Positions 35,700-43,735 of a DNA stretch of 64,000 nt are shown in pieces. The stretch comes from Rhizobium acidisoli (GTDB taxonomy: Bacteria; Pseudomonadota; Alphaproteobacteria; Rhizobiales; Rhizobiaceae). Each line of letters opens with the position of its first letter. The first letter of the stretch is position 1. Both the position numbers and the translations under genes were made by a program. Location of the stretch: the NCBI RefSeq assembly GCF_002531755.2, contig NZ_CP035002.1, forward strand, positions 1-64,000. Direction: 5' to 3'. Under the pieces are notes generated by a model that saw only the letters and a list, made by a program, of their open reading frames with translations, had not been told where the DNA came from and made no database searches.

Positions 35700-35791
35700 C
35701 CGCCGGCCGCTAACGACAGGGCTGGCCTTGCTGGAAGCGGATGTTTCCAGCACTTCTGTACCCATGTTGCTTTAAGGAGGATATGGCTATG
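35700..35791 (+). promoter_or_regulatory. ROSE-like RNA thermometer in the hsp20 leader
   Basis: The leader contains a stem GCTGGAA/TTCCAGC (35730-35752 region). Directly before the gene lies TTGCT-TTA-AGGAGG, in which the U(U/C)GCU motif typical of ROSE elements can pair with the Shine-Dalgarno sequence. ROSE thermometers hide the ribosome binding site of rhizobial small heat-shock genes at low temperature. Position, leader length and motif all agree, but the fold has not been computed. Confidence 0.6.
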
Positions 35792-36247
35792 GCAACATCA
35801 TACGACTATGCACCCCTTTTCCGCTCAAGCATTGGCTTTGACCGGGTTTTCGATCTTCTTGAAAATGCTCAGCGAGCGCGCTCACTCAGCGATTGGCCAC
35901 CCTATGACATCGTCAAGACGGGCAATGACAATTACCGGATTTCGATTGCGGTGGCCGGTTTCGGTCAAGACGATCTCGACATCACATTCCAGTCTAACCT
36001 TCTAACGGTAACGGGGAAAAAGCAGGAAGCCTCTGCGGAAGGCTATCTGCATCGGGGCATCGCCGGTCGCCCGTTCGAGCACCGGTTCGAACTGGCCGAT
36101 CATGTACGGGTGAACGGAGCCGACCTGAGCAATGGTCTTCTGTCCATCGATCTTGTTCGAGAAGTCCCGGAGGCTTTGAAGCCGCGAAAGATTGACATTC
36201 AAAGCGCTCCGGCCCCGGCACAAATCGAAGCCCGAAAGGCCGCATGA
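35789..36247 (+). CDS. Small heat-shock protein, Hsp20/alpha-crystallin family (IbpA-like)
   Basis: A 152-residue chaperone: N-terminal YDYAPLFRSSIGFDRVFDLL, then an alpha-crystallin domain about 35-130 (WPPYDIVKTGNDNYRISIAV, LTVTGKKQEASAEGYLHRG, FEHRFELADHVRVNGADLSN). It holds unfolding proteins for refolding by DnaK. Two in-frame ATG codons lie at 35783 and 35789. AAGGAGG ends at 35780, so only the second has proper spacing and it is chosen. A perfect 11-bp palindromic hairpin follows the gene. Confidence 0.93.
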   Translation: MATSYDYAPLFRSSIGFDRVFDLLENAQRARSLSDWPPYDIVKTGNDNYRISIAVAGFGQDDLDITFQSNLLTVTGKKQEASAEGYLHRGIAGRPFEHRFELADHVRVNGADLSNGLLSIDLVREVPEALKPRKIDIQSAPAPAQIEARKAA

Positions 36248-36265
36248 GCTGGATAACGCGTCAAA

Positions 36266-36287
36266 GGGCCCCGTCGCGACGGGGCCC
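36266..36287. terminator. Perfect GC palindrome after hsp20
   Basis: GGGCCCCGTCG and CGACGGGGCCC abut each other, a 22-base perfect palindrome 18 bases after the hsp20 stop. It could fold into a strong hairpin and end transcription, but no T-run follows on either strand. Confidence 0.5.
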
Positions 36288-36320
36288 CTGGAACGTAAGG
36301 GTTGGAAGGGAGAGAGAGAG

Positions 36321-36620
36321 ATGAAACCCGACATGTTCGAAAGGCCTGTTTCTATTCTGGTCGGACTTGGTTTTCCGGCCAAGGTTTGTTCGGTGATGGA
36401 CGCATACCGACATCTGGTCGAGTGGCCGATATCGCTCAGGGACAATGGCCACGCCGTTGCCCTGAAAGCGTGTGCGGCAGCTCTGCGGGGCGAGATCGAA
36501 GCGGAAACCGCCCGCGGACTGTTTGCCGCCTTTGCCGAAAAACATGATCTACTGGCGCCCGAGGTCGATGGCGCAGCCATATCGCGTTCGCGACACGATA
36601 GAGATCCGCATATTCGCTGA
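36321..36620 (+). CDS. DUF982 family protein
   Basis: A 99-residue protein with the DUF982 core (FERPVSILVGLGFPAKVCSV, then DAYRHLVEWP and ALKACAAALRGEIEAETAR). DUF982 proteins are small, cytoplasmic and largely limited to rhizobia, where they often lie near stress genes. GGAAGGGAGAGAG before the ATG at 36321 gives a purine-rich ribosome binding site. Function is unknown. Confidence 0.8.
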   Translation: MKPDMFERPVSILVGLGFPAKVCSVMDAYRHLVEWPISLRDNGHAVALKACAAALRGEIEAETARGLFAAFAEKHDLLAPEVDGAAISRSRHDRDPHIR

Positions 36621-37051
36621 GGGCAGACAATTCCGCGAATTGTAGGCCCGCCACCTCACTGAGCGTCGCTGCACACCGCGGCGGCGCCAGTCACCTGACA
36701 TCAAATTTCGCCCGGCCAGGGGCTCCTTGAGTGATCCCGAATGCCGGCTCGGGCCTTGTCGATGTGCGGGTCCCTCCCGTAGCTGTGATTTTGCTTGGGA
36801 CAAGCGTCCGCGACGCATTTCATGGGCTTTCTCACCGCGTCTCTGAAGCGGCCGAAAACCGCAGCACGTTTTTAGCGCGGCCTCGCGCCATGCCACGGAT
36901 GAAATTTCTTAGGGATCCTTTCCGATGGCAGGAGCTACCTGGCGATCCCTTGCTATGATAAACTCAAAAAACTTCAAAATTCTGATTGACTCTGATCGAA
37001 TTGGGCCAGAAAATAGCATCGATCTCGCAAATATCCTCGCAGGAGCCTTCA
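36621..37051. other. Upstream region of the amino-sugar operon
   Basis: About 430 bases without a supported gene. The last 100 bases are AT-rich compared with their surroundings (around 36955-37010) and probably hold the promoter and DeoR operator of the operon that starts at 37052; no clear operator repeat was picked out. Confidence 0.4.
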
Positions 37052-37846
37052 GTGAATCAGGCAGGCGGAGTGAAGGTCGATCGCTTGGATGCTATCCGCA
37101 GCCATCTCTACGCGAACGGCTTTTCCACGATTCAGACGCTCGCCGACGCGATCGGGGCATCGCTTGCCACCGTGCGCAGAGACCTTCAGATTCTTGAGCA
37201 GGAGGGGGCGATCGATCGTGTGCACGGCGGAGCCCGAATTGCTGACGGGTCGTCAGTCGAAGTCGCGTTTCAGGAGCGCGAAAAGCGTCATCTATCGGCC
37301 AAGCGAGCCATTGCGACTGCTGCCTATGATTTGCTGCAACCGCGCACGGCAATTTTCCTCGATGCCGGGACCACCGTCCTGCAGCTCGCACGCCTCATCA
37401 GGATTAACCCGGTTCCGCTTAGGATATTTACAAACGGCCTGACGGTGGCGCAGGAGTTCCTGAACATTCCGAACCTCGAAGTGGTGCTTCTCGGTGGCCA
37501 GCTGCGCAGCGAAAATGCATCCTTGGTCGGGCCACAGGCAGAAGCGATGATCGAGACCATTTGGTTCGACCAGCTCTTTCTTGGCGCAAGCGCCATCAGT
37601 CCCGATGGCTCCATCTATAGTGTCGATAGCGCGGAAGCCAGCCTCAATCGGCGGATGCTGGCTCGATCGGCAAATCGCTTTGTCCTGGCCGACTCGTCGA
37701 AATTCGGGACGATGGCGACCTACAAGGTGGCGCCGCTCAACACGGCAAAGGTCATTACCGATTCCGCACTTGCGCGCCATTGGCGCGAGGAACTGATTAA
37801 TTTCGGGGTCGACGCCACGATCGCGGAGCTGCGGGGCAAGTCATGA
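37052..37846 (+). CDS. DeoR/GlpR-family transcription regulator
   Basis: A 264-residue repressor. The N-terminal winged helix (RLDAIRSHLYANGFSTIQTL, GASLATVRRDLQILEQEGAI, RVHGGA) is the DeoR signature. The rest is the sugar-phosphate-sensing DeoRC domain (IFLDAGTTVLQLARLI, TNGLTVAQEFLNIPNLEVVL, LFLGASAI, LADSSKFG). A GTG start at 37052 is chosen because AGGAG lies 6 bases upstream and no ATG fits. It opens a same-strand operon for uptake and use of an amino sugar, and probably represses it until a phosphorylated sugar accumulates. Its stop overlaps the next start (ATGA). Confidence 0.92.
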   Translation: MNQAGGVKVDRLDAIRSHLYANGFSTIQTLADAIGASLATVRRDLQILEQEGAIDRVHGGARIADGSSVEVAFQEREKRHLSAKRAIATAAYDLLQPRTAIFLDAGTTVLQLARLIRINPVPLRIFTNGLTVAQEFLNIPNLEVVLLGGQLRSENASLVGPQAEAMIETIWFDQLFLGASAISPDGSIYSVDSAEASLNRRMLARSANRFVLADSSKFGTMATYKVAPLNTAKVITDSALARHWREELINFGVDATIAELRGKS

Positions 37847-38802
37847 ACGACGAGCTGATCCTTGGCATTGACGGGGGTGGAAGCAAGGTTCTGGTCGCCC
37901 TCGCGGATCGCAGTGGCCGCATCGTGCGCAGCTCCCGCGGCCGCGGCGTCAATCCGATGGACAATCCGAACTGGCTGGAAGAGCTGGAGCAGCATCTCGT
38001 TCCTTTCAGCAATGAAGCAAAGTTGATGGCGGTCGCCGCAGGGCTTCCCGCCTATGGTGAGGTCGCACGTCTATCCGCCCTGCAACGCGATGCAATCCAA
38101 CGCGCCTTCCCAAACGCACTTTGCCAAGTTCTCAATGACGTCGATGCGGCGCACCTTGGCGCTTTTGGCGGAAACCCCGGCATCCTCATTCTCTCCGGTA
38201 CGGGTTCGATGGCCTGGGCACGCAATGAGAGCGGCCGTTCGGCACGCACCGGCGGCTGGGGCGATCTGATCGGCGACGAAGGAAGCAGTCACTGGATTGG
38301 GCGGAGGGCGCTCAGCCTCATCAGCCAAAGCCTTGACGGCCGCGCTCCTTCGACCGCTCTGTCGACGGCACTATTCGAACATCTCCGCATCGATCCTGCC
38401 GATCCCATGAACGGGCTTGGCGACTGGGTGAGCTCGCTCTCAAACCCAAGGGCGGAAATTGCAGCGATTTCACTTCTCGTGGATCGCGTCGCATGCAATG
38501 GCGACGGGGGCGCCATCGGGTTGCTGGAGCAGGCCGCCGACGAACTCGCAAAGCACCACCGTGCGATCTCCCGGCATTCTGATGCCATTGCCGATTGGAC
38601 CTATGCAGGCGGAACCTTTTCCAGCCGGCTCCTTTTGGAATTGCTTGAGCGGAGGGTTGAAAAACCTCCGGCGCCACCGAAACTTCCTCCGATTGGTGGC
38701 GCCCTTCTGGCTGCCGCCCAACTTCTCGACTGGCCCTTGGACGAGGACTGGATCGGGCAAATCGCGGCCACTTGCCAGAGCATTGGCGCGCACGCGACTT
38801 AA
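37843..38802 (+). CDS. BadF/BadG-type ATPase, N-acetylglucosamine kinase-like
   Basis: A 319-residue ASKHA-fold kinase: phosphate-1 motif LILGIDGGGSKVLVALAD, connect-1 region LNDVDAAHLGAF, phosphate-2 motif LILSGTGSMAWARN, GGWGDLIGDEGSSHWIG (diagnostic for GlcNAc-kinase-like members), and a C-terminal GGTFSSRL adenosine motif. It probably phosphorylates N-acetylglucosamine, glucosamine or a related sugar. The 4-bp overlap with the DeoR gene and the downstream ABC and SIS genes support an amino-sugar pathway. Confidence 0.88.
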   Translation: MNDELILGIDGGGSKVLVALADRSGRIVRSSRGRGVNPMDNPNWLEELEQHLVPFSNEAKLMAVAAGLPAYGEVARLSALQRDAIQRAFPNALCQVLNDVDAAHLGAFGGNPGILILSGTGSMAWARNESGRSARTGGWGDLIGDEGSSHWIGRRALSLISQSLDGRAPSTALSTALFEHLRIDPADPMNGLGDWVSSLSNPRAEIAAISLLVDRVACNGDGGAIGLLEQAADELAKHHRAISRHSDAIADWTYAGGTFSSRLLLELLERRVEKPPAPPKLPPIGGALLAAAQLLDWPLDEDWIGQIAATCQSIGAHAT

Positions 38803-38834
38803 ACGGAGCATCAAGAACAACGAAGGATGGGAAC

Positions 38835-40091
38835 ATGCAAAAATTTGTCTTGCGACTCATTGGTTCAGCAGCCTTGGCCATTGCCATGCCCGCCTTGGCG
38901 GACGACGCAAAGCCGCTCGCCGGCCAGTCGATCACGGTGTTGATGCCGTCACCCCAGGGTGCGACCATCGCGACGGACTTCGAAGCAGAGACCGGCATTC
39001 ATGTCGACCTTCAGACGCTCTCTTGGGACGATATTCGGCCTAAGCTGGTGACTGCCCTCGTCGCGGGCACTGCGCCGGCGGACGTTACCGAATTCGACTG
39101 GTCATGGACCGGACAATTCAGTGCCGCAGGCTGGTTCTTGCCGCTGAATGATGTGATCGATCCCGACACCGTAACGGATATCGGTGTTGCGAAGATTTTC
39201 ACCGTCGATGGCAAGCTTCTCGGCGTTCCCTATACGAACGACTTCCGAGTGATGCTGGTCAACAAGAAGCATTTTGCCGATGCCGGGATATCGCAAATGC
39301 CCAAGACGCTCGACGACCTCGTTGCGGCCGCCAAGAAAATCAAGGAAAAGGGCATCGCCCAGTATCCCATCGGCCTGCCGCTTTCGGCAACCGAGGGTGC
39401 CTCAACGAGCTGGTATCTATTGACGAAGGCCTTTGACGGCGAGCTTTTCGACAAGGACTTCAAACCGCTCTTCACGTCTCCCGACTCGGCTGGTTATAAG
39501 GCGCTCGCTTTCGAACTGATGCTTCTCAAGGAGGGGCTTGTCGATCCTGCATCCACCGGCCTCAAGGACAGCCAGATCAACGAAAGCATGTTCGGGCAGG
39601 GCATCACGAGTATCATGGTCTCCGGCGAGCCCGGACGTCTCGGCCAGATGAACGATCCAAACCAGTCGAAAGTCGCCGGCCAGGTAGAAGCCATTCTAGT
39701 GCCGACCGAGAGCGGCGAAACGCGCAGCTTCGGTCTTCCCGAGGCCCTTGCCATACCAAACGTCTCTCTCAACAAAGAAGCAGCCGTCGCCTTCGTCAAG
39801 TGGTTTACGAGCAAGGACTTCCAGAAGAAGAATGCGGCAAATGGCTTCCTGCCAACCCGCACTTCGGCCCTTTCTGAACTGAACGAGGCCGGCAAGCTGA
39901 ATAGCGGTGATGTTCTGGTAGCGCAGTCCAAGACCGTCGAGCCTCTTTTCCCGCAAGGCACCCCGCCCTGGTATCCTCAATTCTCGAGTGGTGTGAATAC
40001 AGCGATTAACAGCGCGGCCAAAAGCCAGATGAGCGTCGATCAAGCGATGGAGGCAATCGCTTCTGCTGCCAAGCAAGCGATGGCGCAATGA
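38835..40091 (+). CDS. ABC sugar-binding protein (CUT1 family)
   Basis: A 418-residue exported binding protein. The signal peptide (FVLRLIGSAALAIAMPALAD) ends at an AxA-type site near residue 22. The mature part has the family-1 solute-binding layout: ITVLMPSPQGATIATDFEAE, PADVTEFDWSWTGQFSAAGW, a PYTNDFRVMLVNKKHF hinge segment, PLSATEGASTSWYLLTKAFD, and AVAFVKWFTSKDFQKKNAAN near the C-terminus. It delivers a sugar to the two permeases that follow. The start is ATG 38835. The stop overlaps the next start (ATGA). Confidence 0.93.
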   Translation: MQKFVLRLIGSAALAIAMPALADDAKPLAGQSITVLMPSPQGATIATDFEAETGIHVDLQTLSWDDIRPKLVTALVAGTAPADVTEFDWSWTGQFSAAGWFLPLNDVIDPDTVTDIGVAKIFTVDGKLLGVPYTNDFRVMLVNKKHFADAGISQMPKTLDDLVAAAKKIKEKGIAQYPIGLPLSATEGASTSWYLLTKAFDGELFDKDFKPLFTSPDSAGYKALAFELMLLKEGLVDPASTGLKDSQINESMFGQGITSIMVSGEPGRLGQMNDPNQSKVAGQVEAILVPTESGETRSFGLPEALAIPNVSLNKEAAVAFVKWFTSKDFQKKNAANGFLPTRTSALSELNEAGKLNSGDVLVAQSKTVEPLFPQGTPPWYPQFSSGVNTAINSAAKSQMSVDQAMEAIASAAKQAMAQ

Positions 40092-41005
40092 CTGCCTTGG
40101 CGTCCGAGGGTCTGTCGAGCAAGCGTGGTATCGGGTTCAAGACCGACACCACGCTTGGGCTTTTGCTGATCTCACCGATCGTCATCACGATGGCCGCGTT
40201 GGTTTTCTACCCAATGGGGCGAACTTTCTGGGACAGTCTACACAGGGTCAATCCTATGCAGGCTGGCACCCCCTTCGTCGGCCTGGAAAATTACAACCGG
40301 ATGCTCTCCGATGGCCAACTCGCGACGGCATGGAGCAATACGCTCATCTACGTCGTTCTGGCAGTCATCGCAGAAACCGTATTCGGTGTTCTTGCGGCCG
40401 CGCTCATCAATCAGATCAAGGTCGGCCGGCAATGGGTTCTCGCTGCAGTGATCCTGCCCTGGGCACTGCCCGGTGTCGTGAACTCGGTCATCTGGCTTTG
40501 GATTTATCAGCCTGGCGCGGGCCTGTTGAACGGCATTCTTTCTGCCCTCGGCCTCGCATTTGAAAATCACGTCTGGTTCAACGATCGCAACAGCGCAATT
40601 GTTGCCGTGACAATCGTCCACGTCTGGCGAATGATGCCGCTGACGATCGTTATTGTTCTCGCCGCAATGCAGAGCATACCCACGCATCTTTACGAGGCCG
40701 CGCGGATCGACGGTGCCTCGCGCCTGCAGATGTTTGGATCGGTAACCCTGCCACTCGTTCGCAGTGCGATCGCGGTCGCGATGACGAATGCGACGGTAAA
40801 CGCCTTCAACCTTTTCGACGAAGCCTGGGTCCTTTCTGGCGCCAGCCTCGAAACCAGGCCGGTGCTGGTCCAGATCTACCTGGAGACGTTCCAGAACCTT
40901 CGCTTTTCCTACGGAATGGCTCTGTCGGTGGTGATCACGCTGGTCTCGCTTTTGATCTCCCTCGTCTACGTTCTCCGCGTCTACCGCAACACACGGTTCG
41001 ACTGA
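40088..41005 (+). CDS. ABC sugar transporter permease, MalF/UgpA type
   Basis: A 305-residue permease with six hydrophobic segments and the EAA loop YEAARIDGASRLQMFGSVTL facing the ATPase. The N-terminus is typical of CUT1 MalF-like subunits (GLLLISPIVITMAALVFYPM, then the GLENYNRM segment). The start overlaps the binding-protein gene, and the stop shares one base with the next permease start, so subunits are made in step. The operon contains no ATP-binding subunit. Confidence 0.92.
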   Translation: MTALASEGLSSKRGIGFKTDTTLGLLLISPIVITMAALVFYPMGRTFWDSLHRVNPMQAGTPFVGLENYNRMLSDGQLATAWSNTLIYVVLAVIAETVFGVLAAALINQIKVGRQWVLAAVILPWALPGVVNSVIWLWIYQPGAGLLNGILSALGLAFENHVWFNDRNSAIVAVTIVHVWRMMPLTIVIVLAAMQSIPTHLYEAARIDGASRLQMFGSVTLPLVRSAIAVAMTNATVNAFNLFDEAWVLSGASLETRPVLVQIYLETFQNLRFSYGMALSVVITLVSLLISLVYVLRVYRNTRFD

Positions 41006-41862
41006 TGAAACCCACTCTTGCCTACCGAATGATGATCTGGGTTGGTGTCCTTGTACTGCTGATCTGGTCACTGGGGCCGATCTACTGGACCATCGTGAGC
41101 TCGGTCACGCCAAGCGAAGCCTTTTCGGTCCGGCCTATCAACTTTTTTCCGCGACACTTTACGCTGGATCACTTCTCCAGATTGTTCGGTATTGACATTG
41201 CGCGCATCGGAGGAGTGGAGGTTTTCAAGCAGTTTCGCGCCGCTTTGCTGAATAGCATCGTGACCTCGGTCGCTGCCACGCTGTTCTGCGTGGCAATATC
41301 CGCCCTCGGAGCCTACGCCTTCACCCGGCTTCAGTTCCCCGGTAGGAAGACACTTTTCGTTGCGGTCGTCGCGACACTAGCCATTCCCGCTTACGCGGTC
41401 CTGATCCCGCTCTATCAGATCATGATCAAGCTGCATCTCGTCGACACCTATGTCGGCATCGCGCTGATTTACGTGTCGGCTTTCCTGCCGCTTTCGCTCT
41501 GGCTGCTCAGGAGCGTCTTCGAAGCTCTTCCGATCGCGCTGGAGGAAGCAGCCCAGCTCGATGGAGCAGGCAGGCTGTACATCTTCTTCAACATCGTCTT
41601 GCCGCTCGCAGCGCCTGGGTTGACTGCGGCGGCGATCCTGACCTTCCTTGGGGCCTGGGGACAATACCTTGTCCCGCTCATTTTCTCGCCGCAGGCGACG
41701 AAACCCTTGACGGTGCTCATCCCGGAATTCGTGACGAAGAACTTCATCGATTACGGTCTGATTACGGCCAGCGGCTCGATCGCGATCGTCATCCCCGCCC
41801 TCGTGGTCATTTTTCTCAACCGTTACCTTGTCAGCGGCTTGCTGGCTGGTTCGGTCAAATAA
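41005..41862 (+). CDS. ABC sugar transporter permease, MalG/UgpE type
   Basis: A 285-residue partner permease with six hydrophobic segments. LLIWSLGPIYWTIVSSVTPS at the N-terminus, LGAYAFTRLQFPGRKTLFVA in the middle, and the EAA loop ALEEAAQLDGAGRLYIFFNI. Together with the upstream permease it forms the membrane channel. It is followed 11 bp later by the SIS-domain gene. Confidence 0.92.
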   Translation: MKPTLAYRMMIWVGVLVLLIWSLGPIYWTIVSSVTPSEAFSVRPINFFPRHFTLDHFSRLFGIDIARIGGVEVFKQFRAALLNSIVTSVAATLFCVAISALGAYAFTRLQFPGRKTLFVAVVATLAIPAYAVLIPLYQIMIKLHLVDTYVGIALIYVSAFLPLSLWLLRSVFEALPIALEEAAQLDGAGRLYIFFNIVLPLAAPGLTAAAILTFLGAWGQYLVPLIFSPQATKPLTVLIPEFVTKNFIDYGLITASGSIAIVIPALVVIFLNRYLVSGLLAGSVK

Positions 41863-41873
41863 TCGGAGACTCC

Positions 41874-42827
41874 ATGAATACGACCGAAAAGGTTATTTTC
41901 GAGCAATTTTCTTATTGGGAAAAAGCCATCGGCGTAAACCAATCCGGTGATCGTTCCAAGCTACTCGTCTTTGTAGGCTGCGGCACTTCGTTCAATCTCG
42001 CGCTCTCGCTCGCGGCCTGTTCCAACATGTCAGGGCGAAAGGCGATCGCAGTTCCCGGCGCCGAATGGGCAAACCGGCCCTCGGCATTTTGGTCGGAGTG
42101 GCGTGATACGCATGTGGTGGCGCTTTCGCGGAGTGGGGAGACGACGGAGACAGTCACTGCCGCGAAAGCGAGCCGCGACGCCGGCGCATTCGTCACGGCA
42201 CTGACCGTCGAACCGGAAAGTTCTCTTGCCAAAAATTGCGACCAATTGGTTTCTGCCGAGACCCATCCTGATGAAGGCATCGTCATGACGGTCTCGGCGA
42301 GCCTGATGGTTCTTCTTGGCCTGCAGATGATCGGGCAGCATGTTCCAGGCTCCGTTGTCGGCTCCGCCCGCAGGCTCGCCGACGCTCTCGATCACGCGCT
42401 CCCCGGCATCATCACAGACAAAACGCACTTCGTGTTTCTTGGGAGCGGTCCCTTGTTCGGCATCGCCCTGGAAGGCGCGCTGAAGCTCATGGAGATGAGC
42501 CAGATCATGACACAAGCCTTCCACCCTTTGGAATATCGTCATGGGCCGATCAGCCTGGTCGATGGAAAAACGGTTGTGGTGATGCTCTACAGCCCGGACC
42601 AGCGAGAGGCGGAGTCGAAACTGGTTCGCGAATTGAATGAGAAGGGTGCAATCGTCATTGGCTTCGGCGGTCCAGGGGATGTGGAACTTGCCGTCGATGA
42701 CGATCTTTCCCTCGCCGGTCTGGTCGTCCTTCCAGCGCTGCAGGTCCTTGGTGAGCGGGCCGCCCAAGCTCGGCAGATCGATACGGTTTTTCCCCGCCAC
42801 CTGACCAAGGTCGTGAAGCTGGAATGA
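41874..42827 (+). CDS. SIS-domain sugar isomerase/deaminase (GlmS C-terminal / AgaS-like)
   Basis: A 317-residue protein with two SIS domains. The first has LVFVGCGTSFNLALSLAACS and VVALSRSGETTETVTAAKAS. The second has THFVFLGSGPLFGIALEGAL and the LEYRHGPISLVDGKTVVVML segment typical of GlmS-related isomerases and agaS/nagB-II-type deaminases. It probably converts a phosphorylated amino sugar from the upstream kinase to a hexose phosphate. GGAGACTCC precedes the ATG. It is the last gene of the operon. Confidence 0.9.
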   Translation: MNTTEKVIFEQFSYWEKAIGVNQSGDRSKLLVFVGCGTSFNLALSLAACSNMSGRKAIAVPGAEWANRPSAFWSEWRDTHVVALSRSGETTETVTAAKASRDAGAFVTALTVEPESSLAKNCDQLVSAETHPDEGIVMTVSASLMVLLGLQMIGQHVPGSVVGSARRLADALDHALPGIITDKTHFVFLGSGPLFGIALEGALKLMEMSQIMTQAFHPLEYRHGPISLVDGKTVVVMLYSPDQREAESKLVRELNEKGAIVIGFGGPGDVELAVDDDLSLAGLVVLPALQVLGERAAQARQIDTVFPRHLTKVVKLE

Positions 42828-43003
42828 CCCCGATCGAAATGCCAGCGAGGACGACCCCGGAGAGGGACGGGGCTCCAGCCACGCGCTGGGTGGATTCGAC
42901 CGCGGCGAAGTGGTCCGTTTGTAAATTACGCTTAAACGACTATTTTATGTGAACCAATCCTCCTCTCGCTCGACGAGAGGGAGGACACGACCGGGAGCAA
43001 GTC

Positions 43004-43270
43004 ATGTGCAGAAATATCAAGCCCCTGTTCAATTTCGATCCGCCAGCGACGGACGATGAAATTCATGACGCGGCACTTCAATTCGTGCGGAAGTTGAGCG
43101 GAACCACCAAGCCCTCGAAACGCAACGAGGCGGCGTTCGAGCAGGCGGTCTTTGCGATCGCAAGGTGCGCCCACGAGCTGCTCAGTTCGCTGGAGACCTC
43201 TCAACCTCCTCGCGATCGAGAAGAAGTTGCCGCAAAGGCGCGCGCGAGAACAGCGATCCGCTTCGCGTAA
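43004..43270 (+). CDS. DUF2277 family protein
   Basis: An 88-residue protein that begins with the DUF2277 signature CRNIKPLFNFDPPATDDEIH, followed by AALQFVRKLSGTTKPSKRNE and ending with PPRDREEVAAKARARTAIRF. The family is small, conserved in many soil bacteria and without a known function; conserved Cys, Arg and Asn at the start are present. The gene stands alone between the amino-sugar operon and an IS630 element. Confidence 0.88.
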   Translation: MCRNIKPLFNFDPPATDDEIHDAALQFVRKLSGTTKPSKRNEAAFEQAVFAIARCAHELLSSLETSQPPRDREEVAAKARARTAIRFA

Positions 43271-43641
43271 GCGAGAACAGGCCACCTGACTCGTAACCCG
43301 AGCAGATGCGCGAGGCTTGGCGAGAGCAGCGCAACGGCACCTGCAAACGTGACGGCTGACAACACCACGGCAACTACATCTCCATCCCATTTGCGCTAGC
43401 TGGCCCATTGGAGGATGAGGTGCAGAGACTTCGAGCAGGTTCATCATTGCGATCGAACGTGGCGAAGGTTGGTAATGACTTCGGGCATGGATGTGACGCA
43501 GACGACGCATCAGGTCGAGGCTGACGCGCGGCTTTGGTGTCGGAATATTTTTCAGAGGTGAATGTATCGGGTTGAAAGAATTCAGTCCACGTTCAAGTGT
43601 TTGCTGTCGTGTCTGGCTGATCGGCAGCCAGACTCGCGCTT
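43271..43641. other. Intergenic stretch left of the IS630 element
   Basis: About 370 bases with no supported gene, repeat or hairpin. Confidence 0.4.
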
Positions 43642-43735
43642 TAGAGCGGGATGATTTTAGGTGGAATCGCAATTGGGATTCCCTTTTGGACGCAAATCAG
43701 ATTCATCCTTCAGGCCGGTAAGGAGGCCGGTCTGG

